Source of the DNA: CAWINY01 sp963837635
GTDB taxonomy: Bacteria; Acidobacteriota; Terriglobia; Terriglobales; Acidobacteriaceae
Direction: 5' to 3'
Length of the DNA: 64,000 bases
Assembly (NCBI GenBank): GCA_963837635.1
Contig: CAWINY010000003.1
Span: forward strand, 124,001 to 188,000
Part shown: one piece after another, positions 1-7,797 of the stretch
Layout: the number at the start of each line of letters is the position of its first letter
How positions within the stretch are numbered: the first letter of the stretch is position 1
Program-made: the position numbers and the translations under genes
Notes under the pieces: generated by a model
Database searches by the model: none
Told to the model about the DNA's origin: nothing
What the model saw: only the letters and a program-made list of their open reading frames with translations

Positions 1-1012
1 AGGCATCGCGCAAACTCTGCGGCGTCTTTTCGAACTCGATTAACTGCTCATAGAAGAAAGGCGTCAGGATGAAGCCCTCGGCGGCGGCGCGCTCGACTTG
101 CTGGCGGCGCGCGGACTCGTCTTCCTTCGCCTTCGCTTGCAGCCGCGCCTCAATCGCGCGAATCAGGCACTCATTGACCAGCAGTCCTTTGTCCTGCTTA
201 TAGGCTGCATCCATCGGCGCGGCCCGCAATCCGTCCATCAGGGGATCAAGCCGCTTCAGCTCGGTCCCATGCTTGGCGGCAAGCGGATCGAGCACGAAGT
301 GCAGGTAGGTGTGGCGAATCTGCGGCAGCGGGGCCTGGCCATGATCGGGCGCGAACGCCAGGAAGTAGTTCTCGCCGTAATTGCGCGCGTTCACCTGCCC
401 GGGCGCGGCCATCGGCTCGATGTGGATGGTGAACAGCCGTCCGGCATACCCGTTAATCGGCATCTTCAAATACACGTCGGTTGCGGTCAGCAGGTTGGCA
501 ATGGGGTCGTGAAACGACTCGATCAGCGCATCGTACTCGGGACGGTGCTTCAGCCAAATCTTGTGCACCCCGGCGGCGTCGTAGAAGTGCTCCAGCAACG
601 GCAGTAAGCCCAACACGTAAGAGGCGTCCGGGGGCAGATCGGCCTCCGGCACGGCGGTCGCGAACTTCGGGGCTGAAGCGCTGGTCGGCGAGGCTTGCAG
701 ATTGATAGCCAGCGAGACGTATTGCGCAAGATCGGCCGCGGGCGTGGATTGCTTGTGGTCCCGGTAGAAGGCGCATAGATTCGCGGCGGCTTCGCCGGCA
801 ACCTTGGACTCCCGAACCGCCGCTGCGACCTCCTCCCGAACCCGCGCCCGGAGCGGCGCCGAGACGTTGAGTTCCTGGTCGTAGCCGCAAACATTGATGG
901 CGGTCATCACGGCGAACATAGGCTCGCCGGCTTCCAGCGTAACCTTCGAGGTCGGCTGGGCCGCTGCCCCTGCCGCCGCCAGCAGTAAGAGGAATGTCAG
1001 GATTCTATGCAC
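1..1012 (-). CDS. Secreted protein of unknown function (3' end outside window)
   Basis: Reading the minus strand from a GTG at 1012 gives one uninterrupted frame to the window edge, about 337 residues, starting with a signal peptide (basic HR, then a leucine/alanine core, cleavage near AAAQ). The mature part is helical and alanine-rich. A segment IRHTYLHFVLDPL about two thirds along has the spacing of a HExxH zinc motif but with Thr in place of the Glu, so it may be a degenerate metallopeptidase-type fold; that is inference. I do not recognise the family. It is likely periplasmic or exported. Reading the complementary frame gives only shadow ORFs. The C-terminus is missing because of the window boundary, not because of a visible break. 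Confidence 0.75.
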   Translation of the reverse strand, partial: MHRILTFLLLLAAAGAAAQPTSKVTLEAGEPMFAVMTAINVCGYDQELNVSAPLRARVREEVAAAVRESKVAGEAAANLCAFYRDHKQSTPAADLAQYVSLAINLQASPTSASAPKFATAVPEADLPPDASYVLGLLPLLEHFYDAAGVHKIWLKHRPEYDALIESFHDPIANLLTATDVYLKMPINGYAGRLFTIHIEPMAAPGQVNARNYGENYFLAFAPDHGQAPLPQIRHTYLHFVLDPLAAKHGTELKRLDPLMDGLRAAPMDAAYKQDKGLLVNECLIRAIEARLQAKAKEDESARRQQVERAAAEGFILTPFFYEQLIEFEKTPQSLRDA

Positions 1013-1233
1013 AATGCTTCCGGAGTAAAGGGAGTCAACGATAGAGTGTACCCCTGCGGCGGACCGAAGTCAGCGACCCTGCGTCATGGACGAGCTCGAC
1101 CGAGCGGTGCGAGGGAGCGCAAATTGAAAACGCAAGGTCCCCTTCGACTTCGCTCAGGGCAGGCTTTCGACTCGCCCACGCTGCGCTTGGGCTTGCTCAG
1201 GATGACATTCCAGTAGGTATATCGGCGTACCAG
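1013..1233. other. Intergenic, repeat-like
   Basis: No gene is visible. It holds a stretch rich in TTCGACTTCGCTCAGGGCAGG and ending in CTCAGGATGACATTCC, i.e. one member of the dispersed family built around GTCATCCTGAGCGAAGCGAAGG that recurs near 14422, 52182, 53711 and 61348. Confidence 0.6.
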
Positions 1234-2022
1234 CTACTTCCCCTTCCACACCGGCGTGCGCTTCTCCAGGAAGGCTGTAACCCCTTCGCGCGCATCCTCC
1301 AATTGGGCCAACTCTTCCAGGTAGATCTGCTGGGCGCGGTCCAGGCCCTTGTGGAAGTGCATGGCGTCCCAGGCATAGAGAGCTTTCTTGGTAAGCGCCA
1401 GCGACGCCGAGCTCAAGGATGCGAGACGCTCAGCGGTTTCTTCCACCAGCTCCGCCACCTCATCGGGCGAGGCGGCTTCGTTGGCCAGTCCGATGCGCAT
1501 GGCCTCTTCACCGTCGATCTTGCGGGCCGTAAGGATCAGATCAGCGGCCCGCTTTGGGCCGACAACTGACGCCAGCATGACCGCCGCCACGGGAGGATAA
1601 GCACCCAGCGTGATCTCCGGAAAACCCCAGGTTGCATCGTCGGTGGTAAAAACGAGGTCGCAAACCACCGCAAGCTCCGCGCCGCCGCCCAGGCAGTTAC
1701 CGTGTACGGCGGCAATCGTGACCTTCTGCGTGTTGACGAGCGCGCGGATCATCGAATGGAAGCCGATGAGCATCTCGCGAATGTGTTCCGGCGCGTGCGC
1801 CGCCACGTCAACGCCAGCCGAGAAGTTGTCGCCAGCACCGGAAAAGACCATGGCCACAATCTCCGGACGCCCATTGCACCGCTCGATGGCAGCCAGCAGT
1901 TCCGCCGCCATCTGCTGCGTAATGATGTTCAGCGACGGACGGTTCAGGCGGATGTGGGCGATGCGCTCGCGCATGTCGAGCGTGATTGTCTTGAAAGTGC
2001 TTATGGTGTGCAGTTCGTTCAT
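1234..2022 (-). CDS. Enoyl-CoA hydratase/isomerase family (dienoyl-CoA hydratase-like)
   Basis: A 262-residue crotonase-fold protein. Both active-site glutamate contexts are present: GNCLGGGAELAVVCD and WGFPEITLGAYPP; the oxyanion-hole segment FSAGVDVAAH is also clear. The LNRPSLNIIT opening and AYPPVAA after the second Glu are more like cyclohexadienecarbonyl-CoA hydratases than like classical FadB-type hydratases, which suggests hydration of a cyclic or unsaturated acyl-CoA; this sub-assignment is inference. The start at 2022 was chosen because the upstream in-frame codons to 2070 lie in an inverted repeat. It is downstream of, and probably cotranscribed with, the BoxB-like oxygenase gene. 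Confidence 0.85.
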   Translation of the reverse strand: MNELHTISTFKTITLDMRERIAHIRLNRPSLNIITQQMAAELLAAIERCNGRPEIVAMVFSGAGDNFSAGVDVAAHAPEHIREMLIGFHSMIRALVNTQKVTIAAVHGNCLGGGAELAVVCDLVFTTDDATWGFPEITLGAYPPVAAVMLASVVGPKRAADLILTARKIDGEEAMRIGLANEAASPDEVAELVEETAERLASLSSASLALTKKALYAWDAMHFHKGLDRAQQIYLEELAQLEDAREGVTAFLEKRTPVWKGK

Positions 2023-2028
2023 GAAAAG

Positions 2029-2106
2029 CCCGTTCTCCGTGCTCCGTTTCCCGTTCCACGTTTGCCCCAAGTCATCCAGACCGGGAAACGGAGCACGGAG
2101 AACGGG
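2029..2106. repeat. Perfect 25-bp inverted repeat between two genes
   Basis: The left arm 2029-2053 and right arm 2082-2106 are exact reverse complements separated by 28 bases, made of repeated CCGTTCTCC/GGAGAACGG-like words. It lies in the 93-base gap between the BoxB-like gene and the hydratase gene and would form a long hairpin in their mRNA. The hydratase start at 2022 sits just beyond it and has no clear ribosome binding site, so the hairpin could affect its translation or mRNA processing. Confidence 0.8.
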
Positions 2107-2115
2107 AAACGGTGG

Positions 2116-3288
2116 TTACAGGTTGATCGCCGATTTTCTCGGTTCCCCGATCGACTCAAACGGGTCGCGCGCCTCCGTCTTGGGAGCGATCCAGCCTTTT
2201 TCGTTTTCGATGATCTCCAACAGCAGCGTCCTATCCTCTGCCGTGGGGAGGAACTCGTCAAGGTGCTGGGCGTAGTCACGGTCATCCATGGGCTGTCCGG
2301 TTTCGGGATGATACTTCTGGCGCGCCCACTTCCCGATGGAGCGGTTGAACTTGATATCCGGCGCATACAGATGCCGGGTAGGGGGCGGCAGACGATGGTT
2401 CATGCGCTGAATCAGCGTGTCCACTTCCTCGCGGTACAGGTTGCGATTGTAGTCGTTCAGGTCGTCAAGATCGGGCGCGTTTGGGTTTTTGGGCTCGTTG
2501 TAGCGGCCCTTTACTCCCCACACATATGCCCAGTGCGCCGACGAGGAATGGTCGGTCCCGAACAGGTCATAGGATTCGCTGATCCACTTGTTCAGATACT
2601 TCTGGATGAGCCACGCGGGAATCTTGCCGGCCTTGGCCACGCGCATCAGGCCGTCGTTGCCGGTGCCCATGTGAAACGCCTCTTCGCGCAGCATGTAGGA
2701 CGTGGAGCGGCCGAGCGGGGCGAATCCGGAATACTTCAACATCTGCAGTTGAAACTTGCCGTCGCGGTCGACAAAATCGGTGTAGGTGTAGAAGTCCATC
2801 CAGTTATCGACATCGACATTGAACGCGCCGAGCAGGCGCTTGTTTTCGAAGGCGCGGCGTTCCAGCATCTTCTGCGCCTCGACCTTGCCGGAATAGCCAA
2901 AGTAGTCGATCAGCAAGGCGCACATCTGCCAGCCGTGGCGCATCTCCTCGATCATCACTCGGGTGAGGGCGCGGCGATCCCAATCGCTCGGCGCCGACTC
3001 GAACAAAAAGCGCTGCTGCTCCACGCTGGCGAACTCCGTATCCCCCTGGTAGACGATCAGGTTCAGCAGCGCGTCGCGAATCTGCTGCGAGGGAACCTGG
3101 CGCAGGTTCTCCCATTTCTTGTTTCCTTTGTAATGTCCGAACTCGATCTCGTCCGACTCGATGGCGCCGAAGAGGGTGTCGAACTGGAAGGAGGCAATCT
3201 CGTCACGATTTACCCCGATCTCCTTGCGCCAGTCCTCAAACAGGCCGACCCAGTCGCTGAATGTGCCAATGCGTGCTAATTTGCCCAT
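2116..3288 (-). CDS. BoxB/PaaA-type di-iron oxygenase subunit
   Basis: 390 residues with the ferritin-like fold and segments characteristic of benzoyl-CoA 2,3-epoxidase BoxB: QGDTEFASVEQQ (81-92), VMIEEMRHGWQM (111-122), TDFVDRDGKFQL (170-181) and MLREEAFHMGTG (199-210). The carboxylate/histidine ligands (Glu85 or Glu90, Glu114/115, His118, Glu202/203, His206) appear intact, so it should bind two irons and activate O2 on an aryl- or acyl-CoA. It is shorter than BoxB proteins (about 470 residues) and no BoxA reductase or BoxC gene is nearby, so the substrate is open. Two crotonase genes flank it, which supports an acyl-CoA ring or chain oxidation role. Confidence 0.82.
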   Translation of the reverse strand: MGKLARIGTFSDWVGLFEDWRKEIGVNRDEIASFQFDTLFGAIESDEIEFGHYKGNKKWENLRQVPSQQIRDALLNLIVYQGDTEFASVEQQRFLFESAPSDWDRRALTRVMIEEMRHGWQMCALLIDYFGYSGKVEAQKMLERRAFENKRLLGAFNVDVDNWMDFYTYTDFVDRDGKFQLQMLKYSGFAPLGRSTSYMLREEAFHMGTGNDGLMRVAKAGKIPAWLIQKYLNKWISESYDLFGTDHSSSAHWAYVWGVKGRYNEPKNPNAPDLDDLNDYNRNLYREEVDTLIQRMNHRLPPPTRHLYAPDIKFNRSIGKWARQKYHPETGQPMDDRDYAQHLDEFLPTAEDRTLLLEIIENEKGWIAPKTEARDPFESIGEPRKSAINL

Positions 3289-3337
3289 GATTACAACACC
3301 AGGTTTCGAGTTTCTAATTTCTGGTTTGGCACGAAAT

Positions 3338-3440
3338 GCTTACCGCGGATTTTCGCGGATTGAAACGGATCTTTACACATCCCTATTCCTTGAGAAGCTG
3401 GCCGCTTGATCGGCTTCGATCCGTGAAAATCCGCGGTAAG
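3338..3440. repeat. Dispersed palindromic repeat, CGGAT family, copy 1
   Basis: Begins GCTTACCGCGGATT and ends AATCCGCGGTAAG, so the ends are complementary; the interior carries repeated CGGAT/ATCCG words. Equivalent copies are at 7011-7114, 7671-7770, 47689-47786 and 56185-56288. All are intergenic. Confidence 0.85.
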
Positions 3441-3461
3441 TAGTCCGTTATGTGGAACCCG

Positions 3462-4277
3462 TCACTTCGCTCTGAACAGCGCCGGACGCTTCTCCACGTA
3501 CGCGTTCAGACCCTCTTTGGCGTCTTCGCTCTGGAAGAGCAACTGCTGGTTCTCCCGCTCCAGCGCCAGCCCCGTTTCCAGCGGGACCTCCCAGCCGGAC
3601 TGGATCGAGCGCTTGATGCGGCCCACGGCTTTGGAGGCTTTGTTCGGCGGGCAGAACTGGCGCGCGTATTCGAGCACGTTCTCCATGAAATTCTCGCGTT
3701 CGAAGATGTCATTCACAATGCCGAGTTCCTTGGCTTCCTCAAAGGAAAATGTATTGCCGGTGGCGATCAGCTCGATCGCCTTGCTCTTGCCGATCATGCG
3801 TGAAAGGCGCTGCGTCCCCCCGGTTCCAGGAAGCACACCCAAATTCACCTCCGGCAGCCCGAGCTTGCCCGCATCCTTGCGCGCCAGCCGCAGGTCCGCC
3901 GCCATGGCGATCTCCAGCCCGCCGCCCACGGTGTGCCCGTTGAGCGCGGCAATCACCAGTTTCGGGGTGTGCTCCAGTCGCAGCAAAGTCTCGTTGGCGT
4001 GCAGGCAGAAGTAGTACTTGAAGGTGGGGTCCACCGAGGCCAGCATCTTGATGTTCGCACCGGCCGAGAAGAACTTGTCGCCGGCGCCGGTTAGCACAAT
4101 GACGTGGGCGTCGTTGTCCATGCGCGCCCGCAGAATCAGGTCGTCCAACTGGCGGTTCATCTCATAGGTGTAGGTATTCGCGGGCGGATCATCCATGGTG
4201 ATCACGGCCACGCCGCCTTCGTTCCGGTAATTCACCAGGGGTCTGATCGTCTCTGCCGTCTGTGTCAGGGTGGCCAT
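3462..4277 (-). CDS. Enoyl-CoA hydratase/isomerase family protein
   Basis: 271-residue crotonase-family enzyme. FFSAGANIKML forms the CoA/oxyanion-binding region, GHTVGGGLEIAMAADLRLA and GLPEVNLGVLPGTGGTQRL carry the two catalytic glutamates, as in true 2-enoyl-CoA hydratases. The start has an AAGGAG ribosome binding site 8 bases upstream. It is the first gene of the minus-strand group that continues, after a dispersed repeat, into the BoxB-like oxygenase and the second hydratase. Likely cytosolic, adding water across an enoyl-CoA; the exact substrate cannot be read from sequence. Confidence 0.88.
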   Translation of the reverse strand: MATLTQTAETIRPLVNYRNEGGVAVITMDDPPANTYTYEMNRQLDDLILRARMDNDAHVIVLTGAGDKFFSAGANIKMLASVDPTFKYYFCLHANETLLRLEHTPKLVIAALNGHTVGGGLEIAMAADLRLARKDAGKLGLPEVNLGVLPGTGGTQRLSRMIGKSKAIELIATGNTFSFEEAKELGIVNDIFERENFMENVLEYARQFCPPNKASKAVGRIKRSIQSGWEVPLETGLALERENQQLLFQSEDAKEGLNAYVEKRPALFRAK

Positions 4278-4840
4278 CGGGCTAACTCCTTTTCACCAGA
4301 AAGGATGCGGGGGGCACGACATTCGACTCCAAACCAGATGCATAGAGCGCCGCCACGGGCTGTATGAGCAGTGGCCCGTGATCAAGTGGTCAGTGGGCAG
4401 TGGTCGGGGGAAGGATGGAGCACACGACGGAGGCGGAGCCGGTGGTTTTATGTCCTCCATGAAGTCTTTAGTTTGCTGGCATTCGTTCATTGCCCACTAA
4501 ATTACTGGGCACTGACCACAGGCCACTGCTATGGCATCTCATGTAGCGTGAGGTTCCCATGCCAGAATTTGTCAGGAATAATGAAGAACTCCGCCAGCAG
4601 AGCGGTGACCCGCAGCCGGTGGAAGGAGAGTCGGCGCGCTCCGGCGGTCAGGATTTCTCTGTCGGCAACGTGATCCCGCCCGAGCACCAGCCGGGAACGG
4701 TGGGGCATACGAATGCACGGAATCAGCAACCCCGCGACATGACTCCCGCCGAGGAGATCCACGAGGGCGCCCATACCGGCAGTTCACGCTCCGTCCACAT
4801 TCATCAGCCGATCCGCAAAACGCGCAGCGCGTAGACGAAA
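4278..4840. other. Long intergenic region with AGTGGTCAGTGG-type repeats
   Basis: Contains reiterated GTGGTCAGTGG-like words at about 4369-4422 and complementary CCACTGACCAC-like words at about 4495-4535, a composition seen again at 29211-29252. Short ORFs on both strands between 4529 and 4834 have no recognisable domain or ribosome binding site and I do not call them genes. Confidence 0.5.
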
Positions 4841-4902
4841 ATTGTAGCGCTGGCCGGCAGGAACGAGCGCGGGCCAGAGGCCCCAGCCGGACTCCCACCC
4901 CC

Positions 4903-5000
4903 GCAAGCCAAAAACAGGCTTGCCGGGGCTCCCCCAGCTTCCAAGCAAGCCAAAGAAGCAAGACCGGGGACGGCTCTTTGAGCCGTTCCCCTGGCCTTGC
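4903..5000 (+). promoter_or_regulatory. Structured leader with mutually exclusive hairpins upstream of the upxY-like gene
   Basis: Four short segments can pair in alternative ways: GCAAGCC (4903-4909), GGCTTGCC (4917-4924), GCAAGCC (4945-4951) and GGCCTTGC (4993-5000). A strong stem GGGGACGGCTC / GAGCCGTTCCCC with a three-base loop lies at 4966-4991. Because the next gene encodes a NusG-like antiterminator, an attenuator or antitermination leader is plausible. No T-tract follows the stem, so an intrinsic terminator is not shown. I do not recognise a known riboswitch class. Confidence 0.4.
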
Positions 5001-5235
5001 TTGTAGCGCCAATATCCGATAGCTATTCCCTTTCCAGGAATCTGTTCCGCCGCAAGTGATGAAAAAGTTGTGCCACCAGGGGCAGGGTGTGATAGATACT
5101 GCCTTTCCCCGGGCAATCACGGCTAAACCTTGAGGGCCTTGTCTGACCCTGCCGCAGTCGATGGGATTGCCAGAGTCGCTGCCCTCCGGTCCAAAGGCGG
5201 TCAAAAACGCCCGGCCAAGCGGCGAGAGCAAAGCC

Positions 5236-5791
5236 ATGTCGGATAAATCACCGACCTCCGGGTCACACGTTGTACCCGCACCGCTCGCTCCAGTGGTGTT
5301 TCGCAACTGGTACGCGGTGTACACCTGCCCGAACCATGAAAAGCGCGTGGAAAAGCACTTCCGGATTGAAGGGCTGGAATCCTATCTCCCGCTCTACCGG
5401 GTTAAGCGACGGTGGAAAAATCGCACCACCGTGGTCCTGGAAATCCCCCTTTTTCCTGGCTACTTGTTTGTTCGCATCGCCCAAGCCGAGCAGGGCCGTG
5501 TGCTTGAATTCCCCAGCGTGCTTTCTCTGGTCGGCAATGGCTGGGGCCCGGTGTCCCTGCCCGAACCCTGAGATTGAGGCTCTGCGCAGCGGATTGCACC
5601 TGCGAAAGATCGAACCCTATCCTTATCTGAGGGCGGGCGAGCGCGTGCGCATCCGCTCGGGCGCCTTGGGGGGCCTGGAGGGTGTCGTGCTCCGCAAAGA
5701 CAATCACCTGCGCGTCGTGATCTCCTTGGATCTGATTCAGTGCAGCATTGCCGTCCACGTGGATGCCTGCGAACTGGAAGCGTGTGCGTAG
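5236..5791 (+). pseudogene. UpxY/RfaH-type NusG-like antiterminator, frameshifted
   Basis: The N-terminal NGN domain (RNWYAVYTCPNHEKRVEKHF, then IPLFPGYLFVR) is read from ATG 5236 and hits a stop at 5569-5571. The C-terminal KOW part (EIEALRSGLHL, then GERVRIRSGALGGLEGVV) continues in the +1 frame to a stop at 5789-5791. Removing one C from the CCC at about 5566-5568 would restore a continuous protein of about 185 residues (PEPEIEALRSGL), so this is a one-base insertion or a sequencing error. Intact relatives bind paused RNA polymerase and prevent termination in long polysaccharide operons. Here only one sugar-nucleotide gene follows. Confidence 0.8.
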
Positions 5792-5947
5792 ACTTTTCTG
5801 TGCTTATAGATTCCCAGAATATGTCCGTCGAGATAGTATCGTGGCTACGGCGCCGGCACGGGGTCCGGCAAGAAGTCCCCGGAACGCGCCGAATTTCACG
5901 TTTTGGAGAGAAGCGCCGAGGCCGGCCTTTGCTCAGGTGCTAAATCT

Positions 5948-6907
5948 ATGGCGATCTATCTTGTCACTGGTATCGCGGGCTTCATCGGCTCGGCGCTGGC
6001 ACACGCGCTGGTGGAACAAGGCCAAACGGTGCGGGGTGTCGACAACTTCGCGACCGGCAAGCGCGAGAACATTGCCGATATCCTCGGCCGCATCGATTTC
6101 CGAGAAGCGGACCTGCTGGACGCCTCCGCCATGGCTGCGGCCTGCGCCGGCGTGGATTATGTCTTTCATGAGGCGGCGATCCCTTCGGTGCCGCGCAGCG
6201 TGGCCGATCCTTGGGAGACCAACCGCGCCGACGTCGACGGCACCCTAAACCTGCTGATCGCGGCCCGCGACGCCAAGGTGAAGCGCGTGGTCTACGCGGC
6301 TTCCTCCTCTGCTTACGGGGACACGCCCACCCTGCCCAAACACGAGGGGATGTCTCCGAACCCGATCTCCCCCTACGCCGTGGCCAAGCTGACGGGCGAG
6401 TACTACATGACCTCGTTCTTTCGCTGCTACGGGCTGGAAACTGTCTCGCTGCGCTACTTCAACATCTTCGGGCCGCGGCAAGATCCCAGCTCCCAGTACT
6501 CCGGCGTGCTGGCCAAGTTTAGCCGGCAGATGCTCGCCGGGGAACCGTCCACAATCTATGGCGATGGCGAGACGAGCCGCGATTTCACCTATATCGATAA
6601 CGTGGTCTCCGGAAACCTGCTGGCTTGCAAGGCCCCGGCAGAGCAGGCCTGTGGACGCGTGTTCAACATGGCCACCGGCCGGCGCTTCACCCTCAACCAG
6701 ACGTTCGGCCTGCTGAAGCAACTCACCGGTTATAGCGGAGAGGTGCAGTATGGGCCCGAGCGCGCCGGGGACGTCAAGCATTCGCTGGCCGACATCAGCC
6801 GCGCTCGCCAGAACCTGGGTTACGAACCGCTGGTCGATTTCGAGGAAGGTTTGCGCCGTACCATCGATTGGTACCGCGGTTCGATGAGTGCTGCCTCGGC
6901 TGACTGA
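5948..6907 (+). CDS. NAD-dependent UDP-sugar 4-epimerase (GalE/WbpP type)
   Basis: 319-residue extended short-chain dehydrogenase. TGIAGFIGSALAHAL is the Rossmann glycine motif, AASSSAYGDTP supplies the catalytic Ser/Thr region, and YAVAKLTGEYY is the YxxxK motif; RYFNIFGPRQDP and GDGETSRDFTYIDNV are typical of UDP-GlcNAc/UDP-Glc 4-epimerases. ATG 5948 was chosen over upstream in-frame starts because the Rossmann strand begins immediately after it. It makes UDP-galactose or UDP-GalNAc type donors for surface polysaccharide in the cytosol. It follows the broken upxY-like gene by about 155 bases, which looks like a remnant or minimal polysaccharide locus. Confidence 0.88.
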   Translation: MAIYLVTGIAGFIGSALAHALVEQGQTVRGVDNFATGKRENIADILGRIDFREADLLDASAMAAACAGVDYVFHEAAIPSVPRSVADPWETNRADVDGTLNLLIAARDAKVKRVVYAASSSAYGDTPTLPKHEGMSPNPISPYAVAKLTGEYYMTSFFRCYGLETVSLRYFNIFGPRQDPSSQYSGVLAKFSRQMLAGEPSTIYGDGETSRDFTYIDNVVSGNLLACKAPAEQACGRVFNMATGRRFTLNQTFGLLKQLTGYSGEVQYGPERAGDVKHSLADISRARQNLGYEPLVDFEEGLRRTIDWYRGSMSAASAD

Positions 6908-7010
6908 TGAATGAGCCGACGACGATCAACGCCGGCCCGTACGCCTGTCGCGGCACGACGGCGGCAAAGGGCGAGTGCCTTTGCTTGCACAAATCGCAGC
7001 TCAAACAACT

Positions 7011-7114
7011 GCTTACCACGGATCTAAGCGGATCGCACACGGATCACCACGGATAATCATTTGCTTTGCTGATCCGTGCAAATCCGTTCCCAATCCGCGG
7101 AATCCGCGGTAAGC
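7011..7114. repeat. Dispersed palindromic repeat, CGGAT family, copy 2
   Basis: GCTTACCACGGAT at one end, ATCCGCGGTAAGC at the other, with several internal CGGAT words. Same family as the copy at 3338-3440. Confidence 0.85.
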
Positions 7115-7237
7115 CTATGCTTGCAAAGCGAGTATCTGCTTCGTTCGGCTTGTGATCGCGTGCTGTCCACGGCCGTGCAAGCACACGCTCACCCGTGATC
7201 TCGATCTACTCAGAAGCCGCGCAACCACACGCGAAAT

Positions 7238-7253
7238 CGTGATTGCGGTCACG
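7238..7253. promoter_or_regulatory. CRP/FNR-like palindrome upstream of a small membrane protein gene
   Basis: CGTGATTGCGGTCACG is a near match to TGTGA-N6-TCACA, the general recognition pattern of CRP/FNR-family regulators, with both halves symmetric. It is centred about 55 bases before the ATG at 7301. Two better matches occur at 26383 and 26477. Confidence 0.45.
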
Positions 7254-7300
7254 GACTTTTCGTCGCATCCGCGTAAAATAGGCTTGACAAGAGGTGATTT

Positions 7301-7462
7301 ATGCCAATTCTAATTATGGGGATTCTCGCACTGCTCGGCTTTATCGTGATTGGGGTTATGTGCGTGCTTGCTGCCAAGATGGAAGCCCGAGCCGTAGCCA
7401 AGTCGTCTCAGCGTGATCATGAAGAGCCTGCTCAGCCGCTTGCGAAGGCGGTAGGACAATAA
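7301..7462 (+). CDS. Small single-pass membrane protein, 53 residues
   Basis: ATG 7301 is preceded by GAGGTGATTT, a good ribosome binding site, and the frame runs to TAA at 7460-7462. The product begins MPILIMGILALLGFIVIG, a single hydrophobic helix of about 25 residues, then a charged tail with AAKMEARAVAKSSQRDHEEP. Topology is probably N-out/C-in. No family is recognised. It stands alone between two dispersed repeats, with a CRP/FNR-like palindrome just upstream. Confidence 0.65.
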   Translation: MPILIMGILALLGFIVIGVMCVLAAKMEARAVAKSSQRDHEEPAQPLAKAVGQ

Positions 7463-7670
7463 CCCGAATTGCTGAAGGGATGCGATCACAGTCACTTCCC
7501 TGCCTGGTGCGTGCACTAGTGCGCTTGGAATGCCGTTTTCGATTCCTGAGCGCGCGTGGCGCCAGGTCCACGAGGAGCCATGGAATTGCCCAGGCAAGTT
7601 CTCGGGGCAACGCGGGTTTCGATCATCTGCTACCATCTTCCGTTCTTTTCTTCCGGGCATCCGACCAACT

Positions 7671-7770
7671 GCTTACCGCGGATTTGACGGATTAGAACGG
7701 ATCAATACGGATTCCTTGTAAAGACCTATCCGCGTTCATCCGTTTTCATCCGTGAAATCTGCGGTCGGTA
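7671..7770. repeat. Dispersed palindromic repeat, CGGAT family, copy 3
   Basis: Starts GCTTACCGCGGATT, carries repeated CGGAT then ATCCG words and closes with AAATCTGCGGT. It lies directly upstream of nth, so it may form the nth leader or contain its promoter region. Confidence 0.8.
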
Positions 7771-7797
7771 TTCTAAGATTCTCTGCACGGAGCAAAT

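Noticed and set aside
1702..3279. A 525-codon plus-strand frame across the hydratase and oxygenase genes
   Set aside because: It is the antisense of genes with clear catalytic motifs, has no ribosome binding site and no domain pattern.
4559..4834. A 91-codon plus-strand frame and an overlapping 81-codon minus-strand frame (4529-4774)
   Set aside because: Neither has a start signal, hydrophobic pattern or recognisable domain; the two overlap and cannot be ranked.
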